49,109 nt of DNA from PVC group bacterium (GTDB lineage Bacteria > Verrucomicrobiota > Kiritimatiellia > CAIKKV01): positions 1 through 49,109 of the forward strand of contig CAMDGM010000024.1 of the NCBI GenBank assembly GCA_945898015.1, given 5' to 3'. Shown here one piece after another: positions 1 through 7,871 of the stretch. The notes under the pieces are model-generated. The model was not told where the DNA came from and searched no databases. It saw only the letters and a list, made by a program, of their open reading frames with translations. A program made the translations under genes and the position numbers. Positions within the stretch are counted from its first letter, which is position 1. Each line of letters begins with the position of its first letter.

Positions 1-1
1 C

Positions 2-112
2 ATGATGAGCGCCTTCCCTCGTTTGGTTGGAGGAAAGGCTGGCCCAAAGGAGCCGCAAATTGAAATCGAAAAATCTCATGACATTCGTTACAGTGCGTAT
101 CTACAAGGCTGA
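2..112 (+). CDS. Possible C-terminal end of an upstream protein (partial)
   Basis: One forward frame is open from the window edge to a TGA at 110-112 and could encode the last 36 residues of a gene that begins outside the window; the final residues read SAYLQG. Codon use resembles the A/T-richer lipoprotein genes that follow. No domain is recognisable in so short a piece, and the frame could be open by chance. An extended -10 promoter and a fresh Shine-Dalgarno sequence after it suggest a transcription-unit boundary here. Confidence 0.3.
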   Translation: MMSAFPRLVGGKAGPKEPQIEIEKSHDIRYSAYLQG

Positions 113-153
113 TCGCGTGATTGGCTCAAATTTAACCGGACAGTAGTGACTTC

Positions 154-162
154 TGATATAAC
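154..162 (+). promoter_or_regulatory. Candidate extended -10 promoter for the lipoprotein island
   Basis: TGATATAAC matches an extended -10 element (TGnTATAAT with one mismatch). No good -35 hexamer lies 16-18 bp upstream, as is common for extended -10 promoters. The predicted start near 169 would give a leader of about 30 nt before the first lipoprotein gene. This rests on pattern only. Confidence 0.4.
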
Positions 163-199
163 GTTAGTTGGGATTAATCGAATAGTAACGGGAGGTTCA

Positions 200-1219
200 A
201 TGATCTTGCAGAAGTTACGGGGGCAAATGCGCCGGTTGGACATTTTTGGAAAACCCCAAATGGTGCCGGCGCGCCTGGCCATATTCGTTCTTGCCTTCGG
301 CATTGTATCTTTCATGTGCGGCTGCGCCTCGTTCAAAAGCGGGCTACTACCCGACGCGCCACCCGCCAGAACGCCGGACGGGAAGCCAGCGGCCATCCAT
401 CGGGTCATTATTCAACAAACAAGTGATATCCAACCAACAAGTAGGATGGAATATTCAATCGATATGTTTGCGCACAAAAGCCATAAATGGCTTTCGCTCC
501 AAACCGAGGGGATCACTCAACTGACCTGGATGCAACCCGATGAACTTAGGGCATGGGCTTCGGCGTATATTGGACCGGTGTGTCCACGGGTTAAGCAACA
601 GATGGTTCCCGACTTGGGTTCAAGTCAAAAGGTGATTGGCGTGGGGCAAATGAGACTGAGGGGATGGGCGGGAACGATCGGAATTTCTGAGGCTCTTGAA
701 GATTCCCTGAAACAGGCCGGTCTGAAAGCAAACTACTTCCGATGGACGTGGATGGACAGCCATGGTGTATCCGTCCAGTGTCTGAACGACACGGTTGGTG
801 AGCTCACCGAAACGAAGGTTATTGAGTTCACCGAAACGGCCACTCGCAACGTGTTTGCTTGCAAGGAAGCCAAGCGCACGATGGCGCCTAACGATCTCCT
901 GATATCTTGCTCTCAAACATGCACTTTTAGTCCCAGTGAGGCCGTTGTCACACTGTGGGGTGTTGTGTCCGGATTGACGCTCTTCACGATTCCAACGTTC
1001 TATAAATCCACGGCTGATATTGAGATCAAGGTGGCCGATGGGAAAGGGACTGTCCTATGGAGGAAGAACTACAGGGACTCCTATACTGGTCTCCTTTGGC
1101 TGCCAGCGCTCGCAGTGTGTTTGGGTGAACACAACCTTTCGAGAGTTCCCGATGCGATCATGCAGAACATAGCACGCACCGCGGTTTGCGATATGATTGA
1201 AGGCGGCGTGTTTAATTGA
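200..1219 (+). CDS. Predicted lipoprotein of unknown function
   Basis: The frame is open from 146, but GGAGG at 191-195, four bases before the ATG at 200, makes 200 the likely start (339 aa). A basic N-terminus is followed by a hydrophobic stretch ending in SFMCGCAS, which looks like a type II signal peptide with lipidation at one of the two cysteines, so the product should be an envelope lipoprotein. Two further hydrophobic segments lie near the C-terminus (around VVTLWGVVSGLTLF and LLWLPALAVCL). I do not recognise the family. It is the first of several same-strand envelope genes, and its codon use is A/T-richer than that of the housekeeping genes to the right. Confidence 0.7.
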   Translation: MILQKLRGQMRRLDIFGKPQMVPARLAIFVLAFGIVSFMCGCASFKSGLLPDAPPARTPDGKPAAIHRVIIQQTSDIQPTSRMEYSIDMFAHKSHKWLSLQTEGITQLTWMQPDELRAWASAYIGPVCPRVKQQMVPDLGSSQKVIGVGQMRLRGWAGTIGISEALEDSLKQAGLKANYFRWTWMDSHGVSVQCLNDTVGELTETKVIEFTETATRNVFACKEAKRTMAPNDLLISCSQTCTFSPSEAVVTLWGVVSGLTLFTIPTFYKSTADIEIKVADGKGTVLWRKNYRDSYTGLLWLPALAVCLGEHNLSRVPDAIMQNIARTAVCDMIEGGVFN

Positions 1220-1253
1220 GCTATGCGGTGATTCAGGAAGCACCACCCTGGCG

Positions 1254-1358
1254 AACTTGATCCTTTATGAGGGGCAATATCCAAAGGAAATCAATTCTAC
1301 GAATCTGGCAGCAGACAACCTAACCGCGGCGTAGAAACGGGCACAGGAGCCGGCGCTA
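1254..1358 (+). pseudogene. Decayed relative of the lipoprotein gene at 6061-6822
   Basis: Read in the frame of 1266, this intergenic stretch encodes YEGQYPKE, then NLAADNLTAA, a TAG stop at 1332-1334, then KRAQEPA. The lipoprotein encoded at 6061-6822 has RYPERASGANVAADNL followed by VVKQKRQQEDA. The shared YP, AADNL and KR-Q-A positions in register point to a common origin, with the local copy disrupted by the stop and lacking start and signal peptide. The similarity is short, so this call is moderate. Confidence 0.45.
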
Positions 1359-1562
1359 TGCCCGCTGAACAATCCACATGGTATGCATGTCCCACATGAA
1401 CCACGAAGAAGGTGCACCCCGATGCCAAGCAAACCGAATCTCGTCTGCCAGAAAATCAAGAACATTTTGCGCCAAACGCTCAAGAGATCCCAGGCAATGA
1501 CGCAACGAAAAACAGACTGCACACCCATGTACTGGCGTCTGGGGTCAACGGGAGACATTCAT

Positions 1563-4118
1563 ATGCACAGATGGCCGCAGGCAATGTCCTTCATCATGCT
1601 CGGGTGTCTTCTTGTCTCCACCGGGTGTGGTACATATCGTCTAACTGGGGAACAATCGATGTCACGTGCCGACGCGGTCAGTCGCATTGATGCCTATGTT
1701 AAGAGCCATGGCGAGGGTTGGGGACTGCCAATGGGCGCATCCGATACGAACTTCACGTGCGTCCGGGTACTCGCTTCCTTCCCTGAAGGCGATACGATCA
1801 CATCATTTGCACAATCCACGACCTGGCCATATACGTCCATCAGAGAGGTTGGAGTCAACTGGAATTTGGAGAGCAGTGTGGCCTGTGGTTTACTGGATCC
1901 TTCCGGTTGGTCTCAAGTGGAAGTGGTTTTCGGCCCACAGGACCATCTCCATTTGCAGCGTTCTGCTTGCGTGTGGGACTTCTTCCCCTTTTGGATGTTC
2001 AAATCAAGCTGGCACGAGGCCCATCGGACGGCTATGGCTTTTGAATTCATGAGGAGGGAAGCTGCGGGACGGTACACTGGAGAGCATGTTGACGGCAAGC
2101 GCCACGGTCAAGGCACTTGCGCGTGGGGAGACGGAAGAGAATACAACGGCGCGTGGCTTGATGATAAACGCAATGGGCAAGGCGCGATGACGTGGAAAAA
2201 TGGCGACACCTACGTAGGCGGCTGGATTGACGACAAACACAATGGGCAAGGCGCGATGACGTGGGAAAATGGCGACACCTACGTGGGCGGCTGGCTTGAC
2301 GACAAATGCAATGGGCAAGGCACATATACTTGGTCGAATGGCGAGAGTTACGTGGGCGCGTGGATTGACACCAAGCGCAGCGGGCAAGGCACGATGACGT
2401 GGTCGGATGGCAGGACATACACTGGCTCATGGGGGAACGACAAATACAATGGGCAAGGCACGATGACGTGGCCAAATGGCGACATCTACGTAGGTGGGTG
2501 GATAGGCGACACACGCAACGGACAAGGCACATATACTTGGCCGAATGGCGAGAGCCTCGTGGGCGTCTGGGTTGACGGCAAACCCAATGGCCCATGCACA
2601 AATACTTGGCCCGATGGACATCAGTTGGTGGGTGACTGGCATGGCGACGGGATCAAAGTACTCCCTAATCAGTATTCGATATCCCCGCTTATCAAGGGTC
2701 AGACAGGGGACAGAATGAGACTCCCCGCAACTGACGGATTCGCCCCAAACGTTGTAATTACAGGTTTGCCGTTCAGGGGTAACATAGACATGTTTGCCAC
2801 CAGGTTCAGGCAAGAATCCAAGAACGTGGGAGCGGTTGTATTGGCAGAACAGAAGCTGGATCAGACTACAGTTGTCTTTGAGTGCAGCTGGCCGGGGAAC
2901 GGCAATACCCGGAATCACGTTTACACGAAGAGTGTACTACAGAACTCATTGCTTTACCAGTCTACTGCCATGGCGACAGAGGCGCAATGGACGAAGGTTG
3001 GTCCCCAACTCAAGGCTTGTGTTGACAGCTTCGCAATTGTGAAACCCGAACACCCCATGGAGTCAGAACGGACGGCTCAAACGGAGCCAGCGGACACGTC
3101 TACAGTCGCAACACGTGTCATGACGTCAGTGTCCAGCAATTCCATCCCAAGTCCCCAAGGCAAAGGACCGGCGGACGCAGACATTGCACGATCTGCAGAT
3201 GCGGCACAAATCAGGGCGTTTCTGACTGCACAGCCCAACGCGACAGAACGCGCAAGACTGGAACTGCGCGCAAAGAGAATTGACATTCTTGAAGCCAGAC
3301 TGAAAGATGATCTTACACTCAAGAAACTCGTTGATCCCGAGACAAAGGCACTCTTGGTAGATAGGGTCAATGACGCTTCTAAGATCATCGGTCATACGCC
3401 CGACAAACTTGACCTTGGTATGAACGCAGGTGTGATGAACGGCAAGGTCACGCGACTGGTGGTCTCCACGTGGTATCTGATCCGTGATGACGACTTGGCG
3501 GCGTCAGTGAACGCAATCGCGAAGTACCCGTCTTCTGCCGAAGACACGGAGGGTGGGAAGATCGTTGCGATCAACACCGCCATAAACACAACGGTCAGCA
3601 AAGAAGATCAACTGCCCCAATACGTGCCGGCATCCACAGACGACAGAAAGAGCCTCGGTGAGCTTGTCGTTAGTCTTTCTCCTGTCGAAAGGCTCAGCGA
3701 AGGTCAACGTAAGATCCACTCAGGGGCAGCAATGTCAAACGAGGAGACACTCAAGATTCTAAGTGCGGAAAAAGAACCAACAACCTTTGAACCAAGAGCC
3801 AAGACGAGTGATGTCCTTACAGAGATGAAGCGTTTGCTGGAGGCGGGCGTTGATCCTAACTCAGTCCGCATTGTCGGTTACGTGCCATCGAGTCAAAGGA
3901 CCGCGACGGATGGGAATTTGGAGAAGACAAGTTCCACTGTTACTACAGATGATGGGATGACTGTGAAGGTCGTTAGGTTCGGCAACAAGGTTACTACCAG
4001 TGGCTCGCCCGGCGAGGTGGTGCTTGCTGGAACGGACGGAATGTCGCTGCTTGAGTACTGCACGGCGAACAAATTTGAGGAGGCAGCCGACCTCTTGAGG
4101 AAACACGGGGCCAAATAG
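1563..4118 (+). CDS. MORN-repeat lipoprotein with C-terminal ankyrin-like segment
   Basis: The frame is open from 1383, but GGAG at 1551-1554 lies eight bases before ATG 1563, and the protein from there begins MHRWPQAM, a hydrophobic stretch, then LVSTGC, a lipoprotein signal; length 851 aa. From about residue 169 to 360 there are eight MORN-type repeats with a 23-residue period built on NGQGTMTW and YVGGW. MORN repeats in other proteins bind lipids or other proteins. A long middle region is unassigned. The C-terminus (VDPNS and later GMSLLEYCTANKFEEAADLL) resembles ankyrin repeats split by an insert. The next gene is an ankyrin lipoprotein, which suggests a joint envelope role. Substrate or partner is unknown. 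Confidence 0.75.
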   Translation: MHRWPQAMSFIMLGCLLVSTGCGTYRLTGEQSMSRADAVSRIDAYVKSHGEGWGLPMGASDTNFTCVRVLASFPEGDTITSFAQSTTWPYTSIREVGVNWNLESSVACGLLDPSGWSQVEVVFGPQDHLHLQRSACVWDFFPFWMFKSSWHEAHRTAMAFEFMRREAAGRYTGEHVDGKRHGQGTCAWGDGREYNGAWLDDKRNGQGAMTWKNGDTYVGGWIDDKHNGQGAMTWENGDTYVGGWLDDKCNGQGTYTWSNGESYVGAWIDTKRSGQGTMTWSDGRTYTGSWGNDKYNGQGTMTWPNGDIYVGGWIGDTRNGQGTYTWPNGESLVGVWVDGKPNGPCTNTWPDGHQLVGDWHGDGIKVLPNQYSISPLIKGQTGDRMRLPATDGFAPNVVITGLPFRGNIDMFATRFRQESKNVGAVVLAEQKLDQTTVVFECSWPGNGNTRNHVYTKSVLQNSLLYQSTAMATEAQWTKVGPQLKACVDSFAIVKPEHPMESERTAQTEPADTSTVATRVMTSVSSNSIPSPQGKGPADADIARSADAAQIRAFLTAQPNATERARLELRAKRIDILEARLKDDLTLKKLVDPETKALLVDRVNDASKIIGHTPDKLDLGMNAGVMNGKVTRLVVSTWYLIRDDDLAASVNAIAKYPSSAEDTEGGKIVAINTAINTTVSKEDQLPQYVPASTDDRKSLGELVVSLSPVERLSEGQRKIHSGAAMSNEETLKILSAEKEPTTFEPRAKTSDVLTEMKRLLEAGVDPNSVRIVGYVPSSQRTATDGNLEKTSSTVTTDDGMTVKVVRFGNKVTTSGSPGEVVLAGTDGMSLLEYCTANKFEEAADLLRKHGAK
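2074..2640 (+). repeat. 69-bp tandem DNA repeats encoding the MORN units
   Basis: The MORN segment is encoded by about eight in-frame units of 69 bp sharing cores such as aatgggcaaggc and ggcgacacctacgt. Some neighbouring units (about 2170-2240 and 2239-2309) are almost identical at DNA level, indicating recent unit duplication or gene conversion. Unit number may vary between strains. Confidence 0.8.
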
Positions 4119-4159
4119 ACTCTGAAGTAAATCAACACACAACAGAACAGGAGTACACT

Positions 4160-4909
4160 ATGAAAGCAATTCGGCCAATGGCAGTCCTAATGGGTATGCT
4201 TTTCGTATCGTCATGTGCAACGGACATGCGCTGGCAGAACGACAACGCAATGTCTGATGCCATCAAGGCGAAAGACACCGCGCGGTGCAGACAACTGATC
4301 GCCGCTGACCCGCAACTGGTCAAGGACAACGGTCTGAAATACCTGTTGGCCGCATGCGATCCAGGGATCCCGGAAGTCGTGACCGAACTTCTGAACGCTG
4401 GAACCGATCCGAATGCCGGCCAACGCACTGAAGTCGTGGCTACGGCGGACGGTGGCCGCGTCTACCGTAACAACGTTCCAATAGGGCGGGGGGACGGACC
4501 AGGGCAAGGCGGAACTGTTACATTCAGGAAAGACATCTACCCTCTCTGGTTGGCCATCAATGACGGGAATGATCAACTCGTCTCACTCCTGTTGTCGAAG
4601 GGGGCCAAACCAGATGGACCCCCAGGCTGCAGTTGTCCTCCCATCATAAAGGCAACTATCAACGACCACCTTTCGACAATCAAGATACTGCTGCAAGCAG
4701 GTGCGCAGGTGAATGCAAAGTCATGGACAGGGGAAACTGCACTTCATGTGGCGGCCGGAGAAGGGAAGTCGGAGATAACCTCGATTCTCTTGAAAAACGG
4801 TGCAAACGTGAATGCAATTGACAACTACAAAGAAACTCCCTTGGGGGCTGCCGTCCGCAAGGGCAAGAAGGAGACCGAGATCCTGATACGCGGCAATGGC
4901 GGAAGATAG
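4160..4909 (+). CDS. Ankyrin-repeat lipoprotein
   Basis: AGGAG at 4149-4153 with six-base spacing supports this ATG (249 aa). The N-terminus MKAIRPMAVLMGMLFVSSC is a compact lipoprotein signal with cysteine at about residue 19. Ankyrin-type repeats follow: one near residues 70-90 (VVTELLNAGTDPNA), one near 125-150 (LWLAINDGNDQLVSLLLSKG), then three regular ones to the end (IKILLQAGAQVNAK, TALHVAAGEGKSEI, TPLGAAVRKGKKE). Ankyrin repeats are protein-binding scaffolds; the target is unknown. It starts 41 bp after the MORN-ankyrin gene and is probably co-transcribed with it. Confidence 0.8.
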   Translation: MKAIRPMAVLMGMLFVSSCATDMRWQNDNAMSDAIKAKDTARCRQLIAADPQLVKDNGLKYLLAACDPGIPEVVTELLNAGTDPNAGQRTEVVATADGGRVYRNNVPIGRGDGPGQGGTVTFRKDIYPLWLAINDGNDQLVSLLLSKGAKPDGPPGCSCPPIIKATINDHLSTIKILLQAGAQVNAKSWTGETALHVAAGEGKSEITSILLKNGANVNAIDNYKETPLGAAVRKGKKETEILIRGNGGR

Positions 4910-4946
4910 ACCGAGCCGAACCGAGAAGAGAAAAGGAGAAGGAACG

Positions 4947-5963
4947 ATGAAGTGGATGTTCGTCGGAAGTTCGAGAAGGCGAATCATGATTGCGTGTGGA
5001 CTCGTGGCAGTCGTCGCGATAGGCGTTCACGCGCAGGACAGACACACGGCTGTCCGGATGAATGGCTCCGGCAGCCCTGAATTCGTCGCGGTAGGTGTTC
5101 ACGAGCAGGACAGACAGACAACAGACAACGGGCAACAGGGTACGAAAGGTGTTCACGAGCAGGACAGACAGGCAACAGACAACGGGCAACGGGGTACGAA
5201 TCTTGTTTTGGATCTCGGAGGGGGGATCACCCTTGAACTCGTACCGATTCCATCTGGCAAGTTCATGATGGGCAGTACGCCCGTCGAAAAGGGCGGAGAG
5301 GAGAAGGTCTCCACTGGCGGTGCCCAGTATACATTCGGCAAGGAAGCCTGGGATGTGCCGCAGCACGACGTTACTATAAGCAAGTCCTACTACATGGGAA
5401 AATTCCTTGTTACACAGGAGCAATACGAGAAAGTGATGGGGAAGAACCCAAGCAGTTTCAATGGACCCAAGAATCCAGTCGACAGCGTCAGTTGGGATGA
5501 TGCGGTAGCCTTCTGTAGGCAAATTAGTACTCAGAGCGGAAGAACGGTCCGATTGCCAACCGAGGCGGAGTGGGAGTATGCATGCCGGGCAGGGACTACA
5601 ACCGCCTACTATTTCGGCAACGACAGCAGCAAGTTGGGCGATTACGCTTGGACCGGTCAGAATTCGGAGGAGACAACTCACCCAGTGGGGGAGAAGAAGC
5701 CCAACGCATGGGGACTGTTCGATATGCACGGGCAACTCTGGGAGTGGTGTGCTGATTGGTTTGATGAGGAGTACTACGCGAAAAGTACGGCCGTAGATCC
5801 AAAGGGGCCTGAGACTGGCGAACAACGCGTGCTGCGCGGCGGAGCTTCATGGTTTTGGATGATGCCCGCTTCTTGGTATCGCTCGGCATCACGGATGGTC
5901 AACAAGTCGCCGGACATGGTGGGTTTCCGCGTTGTAGTCGAAGCATCATCAAAAAGCCCATAA
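4947..5963 (+). CDS. Secreted FGE-like (SUMF1-fold) protein without the catalytic cysteines
   Basis: AGGAG at 4934-4938 supports ATG 4947 rather than the upstream in-frame start at 4896; the product is 338 aa. An N-terminal signal segment (IMIACGLVAVVAIGVHAQ) is followed by a low-complexity linker of repeated VGVHEQDRQ units, then a complete FGE-sulfatase domain from about residue 88: LVPIPSGKFMMGS, VTQEQYEKVMGKNPS, LPTEAEWEYACRAG, NAWGLFDMHGQLWEWC, VLRGGASW, GFRVVVE. True formylglycine-generating enzymes carry a cysteine pair after the RGGS motif; here that segment reads RGGASWFWMMPASWYRSASR with no cysteine. It is therefore probably a binding or structural member of the fold rather than a sulfatase activator. 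Confidence 0.85.
   Translation: MKWMFVGSSRRRIMIACGLVAVVAIGVHAQDRHTAVRMNGSGSPEFVAVGVHEQDRQTTDNGQQGTKGVHEQDRQATDNGQRGTNLVLDLGGGITLELVPIPSGKFMMGSTPVEKGGEEKVSTGGAQYTFGKEAWDVPQHDVTISKSYYMGKFLVTQEQYEKVMGKNPSSFNGPKNPVDSVSWDDAVAFCRQISTQSGRTVRLPTEAEWEYACRAGTTTAYYFGNDSSKLGDYAWTGQNSEETTHPVGEKKPNAWGLFDMHGQLWEWCADWFDEEYYAKSTAVDPKGPETGEQRVLRGGASWFWMMPASWYRSASRMVNKSPDMVGFRVVVEASSKSP
5094..5201 (+). repeat. Two tandem 54-bp units in the linker of the FGE-like gene
   Basis: Units 5094-5147 and 5148-5201 are nearly identical and begin ggtgttcacgagcaggaca. A diverged copy of the unit start lies at 5022-5040, inside the signal-peptide end. The period is a multiple of three, so the frame is kept and copy number can change linker length. 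Confidence 0.85.
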
Positions 5964-6060
5964 CCCGGCCTTTGAGTGTGGATGCGAACGGGCGCGTTCG
6001 CCTGTGCGGGCATCAGTAATATCTTGAAGTGCGATTAACAGAGCAATAAGGAGAGCGAAA

Positions 6061-6822
6061 ATGAATGGACACCAGGCAAGCAAGTCGGCGGCAATGCGCG
6101 AACAAGAATTACCGAGAGAACGTGGTTGTGTACGTACTCGAAAAGAGGGGAAACACTTGAACGGGACCCAAGCACTCGTCAAAGCGTTACTCCTCTTGGC
6201 GGCGTTCGCCAGTCTCGCAGGTTGCATGTCACCCGCGGAGTGTGAATGGCAGGAAGCATGTCGTCTCAATACAGTGAACGCATACAGGACCTATGCGGCG
6301 AGATATCCCGAGAGAGCAAGTGGCGCGAACGTGGCAGCAGACAACTTGGTTGTGAAGCAGAAACGGCAGCAGGAGGATGCACTCGCCAGTGAGAAACGAC
6401 GTCAACAGCAAGAGGCCATAAAACACAAACATGAAGACGAGATTCAGGCAGTGATCAGCAGCAAAGGAATCATCGTTGGAGCATCTTTTGCAGGCTTGGT
6501 GACCAAATTGGGCAGGCCAATTAGCCTGACTATCGAAGGTGAGAGCGCATCGCGCGGCCTCTTCTTCCAAGGATTGGATGCGGTCGGTACGAGCATCCCA
6601 GATAGTTGGCCTGTTGACAGCGATACACAGGTGAAATCAATCACGTACATCTACCCTGTTTTGCGCGACAGAAATGAAACGTCATCTTACGGTTGCATCC
6701 AAGTCACCTGCGATACCGCAAAAGATGGTAACGTTGTGCGGGGAAAGACCGTCAAGAGCGTTCATGCCTTCCTGGCGGAATACCATAAGGAGATATCGAC
6801 CGCGCAGTGGTTTGCTGACTGA
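6061..6822 (+). CDS. Predicted lipoprotein of unknown function
   Basis: AAGGAG at 6048-6053 supports ATG 6061 (253 aa). An alternative TTG start at 6157, behind GAGGGG, would give a classical short lipoprotein signal (LNGTQALVKALLLLAAFASL, then AGC). In either case the cysteine in LAGCMSP is the likely lipidation site. A segment containing RYPERASGANVAADNL is followed by a charged coiled-coil-like stretch (KQKRQQEDALASEKRRQQQE), then a globular C-terminal half of unknown fold. A degraded copy of the YP...AADNL segment lies at 1254-1358, so this family has been duplicated in the island. Confidence 0.65.
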   Translation: MNGHQASKSAAMREQELPRERGCVRTRKEGKHLNGTQALVKALLLLAAFASLAGCMSPAECEWQEACRLNTVNAYRTYAARYPERASGANVAADNLVVKQKRQQEDALASEKRRQQQEAIKHKHEDEIQAVISSKGIIVGASFAGLVTKLGRPISLTIEGESASRGLFFQGLDAVGTSIPDSWPVDSDTQVKSITYIYPVLRDRNETSSYGCIQVTCDTAKDGNVVRGKTVKSVHAFLAEYHKEISTAQWFAD

Positions 6823-7043
6823 GGTGAAGGCGTGAAGGTCTAGGGAAGGCGAACCACGGCGTCGCGCCTACTCGGTTCCCGCGGCGGGCACCGAGCGGCA
6901 CACGCCGGCCGTTGGGCACAATGAATTGACAGGAAACAACGTCGGCAACTAACCAACAAGGAAAGGGTGCTGTAAATGACACAAAGCGCGCGCGGGCATT
7001 GGGGTCAGCCCTGTGTTTAGAAATTAAGTTGCACAGGTATTCT

Positions 7044-7306
7044 CATTTTACATTGGGCTTAAATCGGGAACGGGGGCCGGCTGGTGGCTTTGGGGTGAGC
7101 GGGATGCCAGCGCGAGCACGGCGCGGGGCATGGTGGCGAGAGAGTGGTGAGGCAGATAGATGCCGGGCTCGTAGAAGCTGTGAATAAAATGAAGCGTACG
7201 GTCTGTGTAGGCCGCGCGCTACGAGCGCGGCACGGCTACACGAATAGATATGCCGGGAAAAGCACCAGAAAGTGTGAGACGCCGGGCTCGTAGCGCCCGG
7301 CCTACC
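7044..7306 (+). repeat. Long direct repeat, copy 1 (about 263 bp)
   Basis: Begins with a core (cattgggcttaaatcgggaa, then an acgggggccggc run) and ends in gtagcgcccggcctacc. It matches 8269-8526 almost base for base, with a few substitutions and a 5-bp difference near 7189. It includes the palindrome at 7205-7241. The two copies face the same way and bracket the toxin-antitoxin genes. Confidence 0.85.
7205..7241. repeat. GC-rich imperfect palindrome, copy 1
   Basis: GTGTAG at 7205-7210 pairs with CTACAC at 7236-7241, and the inner CCGCGC/GCGCGG arms pair with a small bulge around an acg loop. A second copy lies at 8425-8461. A shorter relative, gccgggc-tcgtagc-gcccggc, follows at 7281-7301 and 8501-8521. 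The form resembles REP/BIME-type intergenic palindromes. Confidence 0.75.
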
Positions 7307-7473
7307 TCAGCCAATAAATCGAGGCGCGCGATTAATTTACAGCTTCGTAGCGCCCGGCCTGCCAGAGAAGACGCTTGAGGGGGTGCGGGGCTTCCCCGCC
7401 GTTCTTCTCGTTTTCCGTGTGTTCGGTGTGTTCCGTGGTAATTCTCTTCTCCGTGGGCTGAGGGGATTTGTTT

Positions 7474-7536
7474 TCTCATTTCACGTTGGGCTTAAATCGG
7501 GAACGGGGGCCGGCTGGTGGATTTGGGGTGAGTGGG
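7474..7536 (+). repeat. Short copy 2 of the repeat core
   Basis: About 63 bp matching only the first part of the long repeat (tctcatttcacgttgggctt through gtgagtggg). It ends 30 bp before the antitoxin stop codon. Confidence 0.8.
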
Positions 7537-7565
7537 GGAGAGGCTGTTTAGCTTGAATAAGCCGT

Positions 7566-7871
7566 CTACGCAACCTTTGGTTCGCTCACCTCGACGGCGA
7601 GTCGCAGGCCGGCACTTTTCAGAATGGATGCGAGGCTGGAGAGTTGGGGGTTGCCTTTGCCGGAAAGCATACGGTACATGCTCTCACGATTCAGGTGAGC
7701 CTTCTTGGAAAGACGGGCCATACCTTTTGTTTCGGCGATGTCGCGAAGGGCCAACAGGAAGACTTCTTGAGAACCCTCTTCGAGCGCGGCGTTGAGATAG
7801 GCCGCCGCCTCTTCGGGGTTGGCAAGGTCTTTAACGAGACCTTCCCGATAACTGGTTGAGGTTTTGCTCAT
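7566..7871 (-). CDS. HigA-like antitoxin (addiction module antidote)
   Basis: GGAGG six bases before the ATG at 7871 selects this start over the in-frame one at 7898; product 101 aa beginning MSKTSTSY. The C-terminal half carries a Cro/CI-type helix-turn-helix (MARLSKKAHLNRESMYRMLS, then GKGNPQLSSLASILKS), typical of antitoxins paired with Gp49/HigB-type toxins. Its ATG overlaps the toxin stop (ATGA, 7868-7871), so translation is coupled and toxin precedes antitoxin, as is usual for HigBA. The antitoxin should neutralise the toxin and repress the operon through the palindrome at 8208-8223. Confidence 0.88.
   Translation of the reverse strand: MSKTSTSYREGLVKDLANPEEAAAYLNAALEEGSQEVFLLALRDIAETKGMARLSKKAHLNRESMYRMLSGKGNPQLSSLASILKSAGLRLAVEVSEPKVA

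Larger units (their letters stand above)
6823..7565. other. Gene-free repeat-rich spacer
   Basis: No convincing coding region. The left part (6823-7040) is unique, apart from an inverted pair CCTGTG / CACAGG around 7009-7036 that flanks tttagaaattaagttg. From 7044 it contains a long repeat unit, GC-rich palindromes and a second short copy of the repeat core, annotated separately. The antitoxin gene on the other strand ends at its right edge. Confidence 0.7.

Noticed and set aside
4947..5963. Call as an active formylglycine-generating enzyme
   Set aside because: The catalytic cysteines are missing and no sulfatase gene is present in the window.
5964..6060. Possible integron attC site between island genes
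   Set aside because: Some RYYYAAC- and GTTRRRY-like strings exist in the island (for example near 160), but no properly paired R and L boxes with conserved spacing were found between the genes.
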